Assembly (NCBI GenBank): GCA_037893225.1
Contig: JAZGUH010000223.1
Coordinates: forward strand, 496,001 to 560,000
Direction: 5' to 3'
Length of the DNA: 64,000 nt
From: Hippasteria phrygiana
Lineage: Eukaryota; Echinodermata; Asteroidea; Valvatida; Goniasteridae
The notes beneath the pieces were generated by a model that saw nothing but the letters and a program-made list of their open reading frames with translations, did no database searches and was not told where the DNA came from. The translations under genes and the position numbers were made by a program. The number at the start of each line of letters is the position of its first letter. The first letter of the stretch is position 1. Below, piece by piece: positions 1 through 12,000 of the stretch.

Positions 1-1550
1 AAGTCCTCACGGTTGAGTCTCGCGCCATATTACTCCACCCGCGGGGATTTAAACTGCGAAGGTTACAGGAGTGGATAAGTGGATGGCGGCTAGGCGGTCA
101 GCGCAAAGGACGCTGTGTGCGAGGCATCAAGGATGGCCGAATTATTCGGTTTCCGCTTCGGTTGCTTCGCTAGTCGAAATTGATAAAAATCATAAAAATC
201 TGCAAAAACTGCCACAAGATACAGAAGGAAACCGGAAAGCGAGAAATGAAAACGTGTTGTTTAAGACGACGATACACGTGGCGTTATCGAAGTAGGATTT
301 GCGAGATTTACCTAAAAGCCTTTCAGATTTGATTTCAAGACATTGACACTATTTTTACAACTAAGATATGTTGTGAACTGCTTGAGTTGACATCATCTGT
401 ATTAAGACGAAATAACCATTCCATATACACGTTTCAAAAAGATAATGGTATCAGCCTAAGTCTGAAAGCATAAATTTCTTCGAAATACTACCGCAAGCAA
501 CAAAAGCTATCGGTACACATTTTTAAAGGTGCTCGCCGCCGTCGCCTACGACGACGCCAACGACGACAACGACGACAACGCCTCTAGCTCTGATGTAGGC
601 TATAAGGACTAAGCTACTCATTTTTTAGGGCAAAATCGAATTTAGGCTACCAGCCAATGATGTGCCGAGACTGCCGACGTGTTGTGTATACGACAATGAT
701 GATGAACGGACAAACCCATGTAGTTTTCGTGTTCTGATGTATGTTCTGGACATATGCATCAGAACAAAAAAACGCGCCAAAAGTGACTCACGCAAACCAA
801 TGCCTTTCTACAGCAAATCATTTTTCTTCAATAGGCCTTCATCTGGGTTATAACGTGCGTTATATTTCAAGTCACAAACCACAAAACGAGTTCACATTAT
901 CAATAGATATTTGTCCTAGTTTTACAGTTACAATATCCACATGAATTGTGGTTTAGCGCCCTGTATTCTTTTATTATCCCACATAAAGTCGGCCATTTGT
1001 AATTAATTAATCGGTTTAATATTTATAATGCACGGACTTTGTCGTTCCGGGTTTCATATAAAGATGAATAACTAAGGCAAATGCCGAAGCAAGTAGCAAT
1101 TTGTCATTAACATTTCTTTTTCGGATTGTTATACGTATTGAATTGCCAAGCACACGAATTTAAAAAAATAATCCAAACAGAGAAATGGCGCTACACAGAT
1201 AAGGAATATTGGGAGCACACAATGAACCAAGTTTCTTTGGTATTAACTGTATAAACGAAATGTATAAAATGATTCATATTGACAATATGAATCGGCCTAA
1301 TTCGTATCTCGAAAGATAAACTAGAAACCTTGGCTTTCAACGAGACTCCGACCGCAGGGCAAAAAAGGAATTTCCGCTCATATTACCCTTTTTCAAGAGG
1401 GTATTCGGGGATTGACTGGGTCCGTGATGTTAAAGCCGTCCTCTCGTTAATTCTAGAAGGAGGTGGAACGGGTCCTGCAACACTCAACTCAAAACAAACC
1501 ACTGATTAACTGTCATTCAAATTAAAAGGGAGACACTGTCAACTATACTT
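1..1550. other. Left-edge non-coding stretch
   Basis: No gene recognised. An imperfect (ACGACG/ACGACA)n run lies at 545-585. The short open frames near 71-295 and 662-944 lack support. Confidence 0.5.
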
Positions 1551-1556
1551 GGAATA

Positions 1557-1860
1557 TTTACAGGTCCTCCAGCGATATTTACATTGATCGTAAAATTTAC
1601 AATCAAATAACCCTTTTCCTGCGTCAAGACTTTTTTACGGTTATAAAACCATCAGTTTAATATTACCTTAAATGTTACACGTCGAAACCTTACTGGAGCG
1701 GAGTTTTTAAAATACGGTTTTTACTTGGAATTTGTATACAGGTTCTTAACCGATATAAACATTGATCGTCACATTTACAAGCAAATAACCGTGTTTTTTT
1801 ACGTCCAGATTTGTTTACGGTAATATATAAAAACCATATATTTAACATTACTTTTACCGT
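1557..1860. repeat. Diverged tandem duplication, unit about 176 bp
   Basis: Two imperfect copies, about 1557-1672 and 1733-1860, share the order: gatatttacattgatcgt (ata-aac in copy 2), attTACAatCAAATAACC, a T-rich stretch with ACGTC/GCGTC, and TTTACGGT followed by ATAAAACCAT. No coding potential was seen. Confidence 0.7.
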
Positions 1861-2325
1861 ACCTTTAAGGTAATTTGTTACTGTGTAACAGCCAGGCACG
1901 TAGGTAGGGTTTTGTTTGCCCGTTGCAAAATAGAATAATTTTCACCGTTCCGATTATCCTTCTACCAGCGTCCCGATTATGCTTTTAAAAAATGCCATCC
2001 TGCACCCCCGGGCTACGCCAATGCTAATGGCTTGAAGAAGTTTCCAGTTCTCCTTTTCAAACATTTGCGAGATATAGTCTGTTAAAAAATACCCTCAAAA
2101 CCCAACCGTGTATAAGCATTTACAAATTTCCAAATTCTTATGATCTTGCAATTAAGAGGAGAATTTTCAACTATACAAAACGGCAAGGGGTGCTCATAAT
2201 TTTCTCCCTCATTTCGGCCCCAAATTGCATCAAGGCAAAAACCCGATCGCGAGTGGTTTGTGTGATTTTTGTTTATGGAAGTCTCCCAAAAGCAAGGCCA
2301 AAAGCGACTATATATAGAGGACTAC

Positions 2326-2393
2326 AACGGAGGTGGTGGGGGTTGGCCACATTTTAGCTTGCCAGCCCTACCCCCCCCCCCCCCTTACAGTTT
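2326..2393. repeat. Dispersed repeat, copy 1 (GGTGGTGGGGGTTGGCCACA type)
   Basis: It shares the order ctacaac-GGAGGTGG, GTTGGCCACATTTTA and TTGCCAGCCCTACC with 14140-14206 inside intron 1 of the vasotocin-type gene. Here it is interrupted by a poly(C) run. It is probably part of an old transposon. Confidence 0.6.
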
Positions 2394-2544
2394 ATCATTC
2401 CGGGTTTTTGATTCCCACCACTTAACATTTGTCAGGCTTTTCAGCTACAATGCGATAGGCCCTATGCAGTTTTGAAGAGTCCTCGGTTTTAATCAACCGA
2501 CCAACCGACCAACCGACCGACAGACTCTATAATTAGTAATATGC

Positions 2545-2886
2545 GTGTGGAGCACTGTGGCCTCGTGTACCAGACTCAAGATCTTGGTGATACTAGAGAT
2601 TGTGGGTTCGAGTCCAGCAGGGGTCATAGTGCTTGTGTCCTTGAGTAAGACACTTTGTCACAAGTTGCTTCTCTCCACCCAGGAGTAAATGGGTACCCGT
2701 GAGGGCAGTGATGGTTTTGGGTTTGATTAGTCCATGTGCGCTTAACTTGCAGCCGGGGCTGTATAGCCAGGAAGCTGAGAAGGTTTCGGGAATAATTAAT
2801 AGGCCTGATGAGCAGGGGTAACAATGAAGCTCCTTGAGCACCAAATCTACATAGTTTAAAAATCTACATTATTATTATTATTATTT
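2545..2886 (+). mobile_element. tRNA-derived SINE (family A) ending in (ATT)n
   Basis: A tRNA-like head has Pol III B box GGTTCGAGTCC at about 2605-2615. It is followed by a SINE-like body (tgtccttgagtaagacact, then cacccaggagtaaatgggta) and an (ATT)n tail at 2868-2886. It abuts the first coding exon of the vasotocin-type gene only 30 bp before the ATG. Confidence 0.75.
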
Positions 2887-2915
2887 TCCTAGACAGGAAT
2901 CCCGTCCGGCGGACG

Positions 2916-3044
2916 ATGGGAATGCGAGCTGTGGTGGCGCTGTGGACCGGTGTGCTGGTCGCACTCTGGTTACACAGCCAGGCATGCCTGGTGCAAAACT
3001 GTCCCAATGGCGGCAAGAGATCGGGTTACAACACAATCAGACAG
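2916..3044 (+). CDS. Vasotocin-type gene exon 1 (signal peptide, nonapeptide, neurophysin start)
   Basis: The exon encodes 43 codons and ends in a strong donor, CAG|GTAAGC, at 3044/3045 in phase 0. It carries MGMRAVVALWTGVLVALW (signal core), then the hormone CLVQNCPNGGKR, then SGYNTIRQ of neurophysin. The sequence just upstream (TTTTCCTAG|ACAGG, cut at 2892/2893) looks like a splice acceptor, so this may be the first coding exon but not the first transcribed exon. Confidence 0.95.
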
Positions 3045-6000
3045 GTAAGCCAGTGCGCAAAAACAAAAATCATTTAACCTCAGTCCACCTGTCAATAATT
3101 GTTGTCATCAACTACTCCCATCCCGAGGTCTGAGTGTCCGCGAGGTTGGCGGTGCTTCTGAAGCCCGAGGGCTAGACTTTAGTCCAAATTGGAGGGTTTT
3201 AGCAGATGGAGAATGTGGCATTTATGCGACAACACTAGATCTGTACAGGAGGGGTAGGATAAATGTGACACAAGTAAATGATAAGTGCCTTAACATGTTC
3301 ATTTTCAACTGTCGTATTTCATCAGTCATTTTCCATTCGAAAACTACCGGTATTTAATGTGAGTATTTTAAAATGTGATGGAATGTGAAGTCCAAAAGTA
3401 AAATGCGCTGGATTAAAAGGATTCTATTTTAGAATTTGTATTATTATAGTTGTCAGTGTTTTGTGTTTCATGAGCTCTTGATCACAAATATATTTTCAAA
3501 GAAAATAGGACTTTAATGCAAGCTCGCCCCGAACAAGGCTAAAAGCCACTCAATAATATACGGGGGCTACGAAAAGAAAACATAGGAAAAGATAAGAACT
3601 GAGATTCTTCTTTAATTGAAGCAGAAAAGATCGTGATAAAAATGTTTCAAATGGTTAAACTGGTACATATATTTATTATAGATTTATTAGGGTAGTCGAT
3701 GCTCGATAGGGTACGTCCGTATATATGTAAGTGTACGCCAACTCAGCTTCATTTCCGCGCTGCATAATCTTGCACTTTGCTATTCGAAACAGCCACATCT
3801 CTATTAGTAGATCCACACGATGAGCCCGGCGTTAATTTGTAAAGCCACTCAAGTTAATTAGCTGGCCGAGCACTTTTGAAAAGCGTGTTTCCTTGAATGT
3901 GAGGTCTTCAATCCCTCGAAACGTTTCACTAATTGTTTGTCGCGCAGCAATGGTTCGCTGCGCAGGCGTTTTGTTTGCGATTGATTCAACGTGGCGCAAC
4001 CTCGTCATTTCGTTCGGATCTTGATGAAAGGCACGTGCAGGTCGGATTACCTTTTATTTACACATCTGAAGTCAAAGCATATATATATATGTATATGTAA
4101 GGATAGGGGAATTCCTATTCCGCTGTGAAGGTGAACAAAACCTATCACACTAAAAACAGATATAAATTATCCCACCTCGTCACGGCTTGTTTGTTCGTGA
4201 AATCAAGTCGGCCGCACGTCTACAAGTGGGTTTTCGTCTTGAGTTGGGTCAACATCAGTGACTTGATGTCAAAGGGAGGGAGAGCTCACTGCTTCTCATA
4301 CTGGAGAAGTTTCCAATCATTGCAGGTTGATTTCTGACTGCCGGGGGCGAGAAACGGGCGCACCAATCCGCACGCCGTGAGGCTCCAAATAGAGGACAAT
4401 AGTTAACGCGCACGATGCAGTGAGAAGGGAATAGACTTGTTTAGCTTGCGTGGGGCCGGACAGCAAACCTGCGCCTACCACTCGCTGTACGTTTGGCTTA
4501 ATTTCCTCTCTTGCGGCTGACACAAGCGTCCCCAGAGGGTTGATCACTTATGAAGTCGGTGCCTTTGCACCGACTGAAGTGACGGAATACACCCCTCGTC
4601 TGTAGCCATATATATCTGAAATTATTCTAATCCCGTCAGACAGCGGACGACGTACGAACTGTTAGCGGGGTCTGAATTCAACCGGATTGGAATGGTGGTC
4701 GCACTGGACCATCGCCGAGCATGAACAAAGTATTGCTGCAATATTCACGCGGTCACGTACACATTTTGTACCTAATTTACTACCTTGATGCGCCCCAAAG
4801 AGGCTTCATCCATTTTCCCCCGAGTTAATTTGTGCTGGTATCTTCTTGGGATGTACCGTACTCTTTCAGGCTTTCTTCCGCAATTTGGTACTCGATAAAA
4901 AACATCTTCCCGACATAGATAGACGAAGACATAAATCTTTAAAATGAATAACAAAGTTACTGCTGAAAAACTACTTGAGACACTCATTGATTTCGTTTCT
5001 CTTTAATTTACATCAGCAATAAATTTAAAGGTAAAAATCCACCATCGACGATATGAAAAAGACACATGATAAAAGAGGTGCGCTTAAAAATAAAGGGATA
5101 TAAATTCAAGCGGGTATAGCATTGTGCATATACCTGCAGGTCTACGTCTTAACAGATCTAAGCAATGATAAAGTATATGGCCTAAAATAAATGGGTCACA
5201 AGTCAAGAGTTATTTTTGAGTCGAAGGCCATTAACTTGAAATCAATAGTAATCATTGTTAACGTGTATCGGGTTTAAAGCTGAGTGAAATTTCGAAGTGA
5301 AAAGTTGATTAGGCTCTTTCTAATGCATGTATTAACCCCCCCCCCCCAACAAAAAAAGCCGAAAACCCCCCAAAAACGAAAACTTTAAAAAAGTCTGCAA
5401 GACACTATCTCAACATGCGTTCTCTTTAGTACGAATACGTAAATAAGTGCCGCGCAACCTGCCCTTACCGCAATTCAATTCAATCTCTTCAGATAAAAAG
5501 AAGTAAGTATATGTAGATTGAAACATTGTTTTGAACATACCACTGTTCGAATTTAATTAATTATTTAAAGCCCGCGATCCAATAAAGGCAAAATTTCGTG
5601 TTACTGGCGAAAGAGACTTTGTTCTTGTGGTGTTTCTGCATATAGTATTACACCACACATGTAGTCATTAACTTCAGGAAGTGATAGGCGTCATTTGCAG
5701 TAATTGACGAAGGTTCGTTGCGAGAAGAACCATCAGCAGCTGCAAGGGGATGGTGGTGTCAAGGGCAAGATGTGAGACATATCTGCTCCTGAAGAACTCA
5801 ACAAAATATAATTGCGCGAGTCATTCACGTCACTTTCACGCCTAGGCGAGGAGTGGAGTTGACACGTGACAAATCGATCTCGCCAAACGGGACGGCAATT
5901 ACGATTTGATTAGTGCAGGTCGTCATCTGGAAAATGAAAGCATTGTCTCTAAATGGCACGATGGAACAAAACACCCACTTCTTGGGAGAAAATTCAGGGC

Positions 6001-9000
6001 GAAATTCCATCTACAGGTTTCACTCGAATAGGAATCGCAGCCTACGGGGAGAAGGCCTTGGGTGAAATTAAATAACGGCATCAGAGCAGTGCAGAAAAAC
6101 ATGTCAGGCACGTCAAGCGACAATTTCTCAAACGAAGGTCACGGAAACGGTGAATAAAACGTTCTTTTAAAAAGAAAATTAAAGAAAAGGTATTTTTTTT
6201 TAAGTATCAGTACTAGGAACTTAGGGCCATGCCATAAGAGGGAATGCACGGAAAATCAGTTCCAGGAAACTTTAAAGAAGTATCAAATATTCATGTTTCA
6301 ATTTGTACATAATTTTATTTAGATTTCCAATATAGGCCTACTGATTGGGCCCCCAAGCACTCAGCATGCAGTGCTGTTAGTTGCCTCCATGTTGCTTATG
6401 AAAGTGCCCTTACAAGGCTCTTACAAATCAGAACACTTGAAATAACTATACTTCCGAACCTAGGAACGTAAATGTCATTCATCCTGTTATAGATAAATAG
6501 AACCAAACCACGCAACCCATAGGCTACCGGTACACAGGCAATTCCGAATGGAAAATGAGTAAAATGACTAATTTAAAAGTTGATCAAATCACCATTAAAT
6601 TAGATGTCTAGAGTGGCTAAATGCATGCTTACATGCAGCAAGGAACCAAAAACCGTCTGGGGATATCTTTATTGGTTATATAGATTTCATAGAATTTTAT
6701 TTGGAAACTAAGGTAAGAAAAATCCGTAATTTTCTGACGTAATTCCGTTACCGACACTGTTTTGGCCTTGGATCTTTCCACATGTAGGAAGCTTCATTTT
6801 TTAAAATATATGATAGCAGGGGTATAACCAGACAAATATAAACGTGTTTGTAATCAGGTAGGTCTTAAGACTAATCCACAGCATGTACAAATACAGCCCA
6901 AACTAAATAATGGTACCCAAGGCACGTGAGCTGATTCAAATGTGATCAAAACTGCCAATCTGTATTATCTGAAGCTATACAAAGAGATGAAACAATCTTC
7001 AATGTCCGCTCCCGTGAGGATGAAATAGTGTGATCTAAGAACTACATTCCTTTGAGGATTAACACTTGTTGATGTTTATGTCTAAAAGTAAAATGTGAAG
7101 GAAGAGATGTCTGTGAACATCGACAGGTTTGCAAGATTGTGTGAAGGACTTCAAGCAAGAGATACACAGAAATGAATACAATATAATGAAAAGCTGATAC
7201 GTGATTAATTGCAAAAACTGATCTCAAGCAAAGTCTTTACATCAAACCACAGAGTTTCAGTTTCAGTTTCATTCAGGAATTCATTAAAATACCTATCCAT
7301 GAAAAATGGCAATTAATTTCCATCATCTGGCAAATTTGTTAAAGAACCGATGAAGCCGGCCCAGAGGCTTTTATGTAAAGGTTACTAATTCAGCCTACGG
7401 AACAAATATATACAATCGTCACGGAACATCATGAATATGAATAGCCAATGTGTATGGTTCAGTTGGTTAATCCAATCACGCCAAATGTTCCCTGAAAAGC
7501 AAGTATAAAATAATTCTGCTTATATGGGAATATTTTTGCAAACTCGCTCTTGATTATTCTTTCTTAGTTTATATTCTTCATTTTCAAAGTGACGCACGTA
7601 TAATTATAAAAGATGATGGATCTGTGAAATACTTGAAGAGTAAACGTTGAGAATAGCGAATTTTATCAAGAAAACGTACTTAGGAGATGCAGTATTTGCG
7701 TCCTGTGATGCACGCTTCGCATGATGTAGCTCGCTTCTTAATTAAATCATGTGTTCATTGACGCTGAAGATCTGACAGAATTATCCAATACAGTGAACAT
7801 CTTTGACACGAGCAAGCCTTATTCAATTAGGCCTACGCCCAACCGACGGATGATTATTCTCTTATTTGACTTTCGTCTTGTGTTGTTTGAGTATCGATTC
7901 AGTGCGTTATTTCTCGGTGTTTTTGCTTTTTGGTTTTTTTTATCAAAAAAAACGTAATTGAATAGGCACTGTTCTTTATGGTAAAATTGTTCATTCACAT
8001 AGCTCCTTGTAATGAAATCAAGAAGTCCTTAAAAGCGGTAATGGCAAAGGAGCGCACGAAATTGAAGAAATATATCGAGATAAAAAGAAACATGCACAAA
8101 TTCTATTTCCTTAAAGTAGGAGAGGAACTCCATACAGGTAGGGGAAACTAGGGAATTAGAAAGGGACATGCAGTGTAAAACAAATCAACTAAATCAGCCA
8201 AAATTGGGAATCGACTCGGGTTACAGAGAGGTGGAAGGCATGAGAAGTACCACTGAACCAACCTTGAGAAAGTAACCCTTCGATTAAAATAATAGCCTAT
8301 CCATCCCTAAAAAAAAATCAATTAACAATTGTAATCTGGCGTGGACACAAACGCTCCGATGGTACTCCTCTTTGTTTCTTCTGCTTCGTCTGCCTATGAG
8401 CAAAGAAGCTTAAAGGACAAATTTGATATGACAGCCTATTAACAATCCCTACCATCCTGGTTTAAGGGCCTTCTTACTGTCGACGTGTCCTGTCAGAATC
8501 CGGCCAGTGTGCCATATTAATGGCTAGTCCGGAGGGACGACTGGGGTGTAAGTTCGCTCATATTACACAAATTCCTATGAAGCTTGTGGGCGTGTCCCGG
8601 GGTGTTCATTGAGGTTTGGAATTGCGTTGTTACGATGAGTAGTGGGGAAGGAAGGGGCGACTCCATCCCATCGACCTTTTGTATATCATCAAGGCGCATT
8701 GCTACGGGAAGTAAGCATTTTCCTTTACAACTTTTCAAAGATGTTAAAGGAAATTAGCCATTAACCGTGAAAAGCAAACCAGGAATGACCACAGCTTGCA
8801 TTCGTGTATAATGTGACCAGCTCGCTCATTAATGTATTACTGTGTCTGTGCTTTTTTGACGTGGCACCCCGAAAAATATTTCTGTTTAAATTTAATTGCT
8901 AATTTGCTAGAATTAGACAAGTTATGAGTTGTCTAATGAGACATATTACGGGAAATAAAATCGACCGACAATAAAGTATATAACAGTTATAAGTTTAAAT

Positions 9001-12000
9001 ATTTCAAATGGAGCGGAACGCTCGTATTTCTTACATTATTAATGCATAGGGCAATCTTCGCGCTTTGCATGTAGTAAATGGATTGCAGAGTATGACAGAG
9101 ACTTTTCTTTCAATAATAGTTCATGATAGGGAGATATCCAGTGAAGTGAAATGTTCCGTCAGAGCAGCTTTAAACTCAAATATTGCATGAATTTTGAGTT
9201 TAAGCAGCCTTGGGTATGCTATGCAGTGGTTGTGAAACGTGCGGTTGTTTAAAAAAAAACTTTAACAGTTTTTTCTTCTACTTCTCTTGTTCTTCCTTTG
9301 GACAAGGCCATGTCCAGTGAAAATGCCGCACCCGATTTTGATTAATTTTTCACACAGGTTATACCTGAGCTACCTCCCCGAAGTCATATCATGCTTCATA
9401 GCGATTTTATTCCTTTTTAAATATCAGCGTAACACCTGCATTGTGGTGTTCTTACACAAGGCAACGCTTCTTTAAAATAATCATTTGGGATCTTGCAGAA
9501 CGGGGATTTGGGCGACAACGTTTGAAATGTTACTATAGAGATTCGGGCGTAGTGATGGAGACGTAATGGTGCCGGAAACGCCAACATCAACTCAATAACG
9601 ATATACCGGTAGTTCACGCGATGTCATAGGACTCCTGTCATATATTAAAGTGTATCCTACTTCCATGTCCCCCGTTGACGTGAGACGTTGAAGTAACATA
9701 TTGTATTAAGGGCTCCCCATTTCATTTCTAAAGCTCCTCAGCTACACTCCTGGACATTCATTCATTGTGCAACTGGCGTGTGCTTACCGGGGGATATTAA
9801 ATCTAAATCGATCCTCGGGTGTGCCTGTACGCGGTACATCGCAAATTGGGGTCGAACCATTGATTAAAATCGCTACTTCAGGCGCATTGCAGGGTGGGAG
9901 CATTGTCCGATAATTCGTTTACATTAGACGCTCGTCGAGAGTCCAAGGATTTCTCGATAGAACAACACACAAGTTCATATTTTTCTAACCGAGATATTTT
10001 TGGCAGTTTTCACATCGTGACTATTGGAAATCAATTTTGAATTGTGTCTACAAAAAGACACTTACATTGCGTAACTAAATTTAAGCCAACTTTTACACGC
10101 AACTGTCCGTCCAATAGTCCGTGGCTAGACTAGTCAGTGCTTGGTACCCAGACGTTCACATATACGAAGCGATACAAAGTGATCATGGAGTACGCTTTAT
10201 AGAAAGAGTAATCACCAGACTATCATGGAGTAGGCTTTATATAGAAAGAGTAATCCAGAGACTTTCAGTTCGAAAAATAAAAAATACATGTACGAACTCG
10301 AAATAGAGTGTGCAAGTTTATCTCAAACTCGAACGGTATTTGGCGAGAATACATACCGTGGGGTACTTCCGGGCAAGTCATCACAAGTCACATCACAAGT
10401 CTGGTCTCAAGCCATGTGACAAGGTATTCAAACACACTTTAGGGGCCCTACATCAAAAAAATTCTTTTGTCATTGTTCATCGAATGTAGCCTGTGAGCTG
10501 ACTTGTGATGGACTTGTGACTGACTCGATTACAGCTCTGGTATCGGATGAACCCACACTATAGGATAAAGACCGACAAAGGAGCCCCGTCACTGGACTAC
10601 TCAGTGTGTGATACCAAGACGTTCGTATAAAACGTGATCGTGAAAATCCCAGACTATAGCACGCCCTGTCAACATGTCAACAATACAATACAATGCGCCC
10701 GTGTCAGAATTTCAGAATTCCGCCAGTTTTCCCATCCCAAACACGCTCAACACCTGCCGAAATGTTCTAATCGAAACATGTAATCCGAAACAAGTGCACA
10801 ATTAAAAATGAAACGAACCGAATTCTACTCGGGAATGCCACATTAGATAAACTGTTACCATAGTAACTCCATTTCCCCAGCCATTCAAAACTATGGCGCC
10901 TCGAGTATGAAGCTCTTAATAATCAACAATGGACTGGTGCCTACTATATGCGCGCCGTGCCGAACATAAATCCGACAGAATACGGACGTGCTTTGAACGT
11001 CTCGACGACATGTCACGTTGACCACCTGTCATAAGACAGATGAAGACGCGTGACATTTGAGTTACAGCTAGTTTGACTTTCACGCGTTTATCGTCGAACA
11101 TCTTTGCTGTGGGTTATATCTCTTTGCGATTTGACTACGAGCCTACTTTTCAAAAGGTGTCAGTACGTACCGCTGGCTGCAAGAAATATCTATGGTATGT
11201 GGGGACATGTTCCTTCACTACATACTGCAATAGAAAATGAATTCAAAGCAGTAAGCAGATAATATAAATGAATTCAACTTAAAATTAAAGACAGTCACGA
11301 TAAAACGCAATCACTAACATCATTATTAATTCACTTTTCATCACTTCAAAATTGTGACCCACTCTGCAAATGAAGGGCAATTATGTTGCAAAATTTGAAA
11401 ATAATATGTTACATATAGCTGGAAAGGCCATTTTATAAGCTTTCGTATGTTATGTCTGAGGCCTGTAGCATTTTGCAATCACGAGATATTTGGAAATTTG
11501 CATGTTTGTTTTCAGGAATTTCTTGAAATGACTTAAGGAGAAACAAGCCATTTAAAAAATAAATAATAAAAAATAATATAAAAACAGCAACGCAATAGAT
11601 GGAAGCACTCGACACAAACACATTCTTTTTCCAACTTTATTCACTGCAATCAAAGATTTTGGTTATGAACTATAATAAGGTATCAAAGATGCAAACAATT
11701 CCCTCCCTTAAAAATCACTTGTTTGAACAATTTTTCACCCTCTTCAAATAGAATGGCCCATTACGCGTAAAAGCATACAGCGACTTATGTGCCCTTTTTG
11801 CAGAGCGGGTCACAAATTTCTAGAGCAAAAGGAATAACTCCACATATTTTTGCTAGAAGTGCAAGAAACGCCAGTGTACAGAAAAGTTGACTCGGAACAC
11901 ATATTCTATAAGGTTGGCTGTTATTAAATGTTTGCAAAGAAAGCTCAAAATAGAAGCGAATAAATAAGTAAAAATGCATAAATTTTGTAGTGGACCGATG

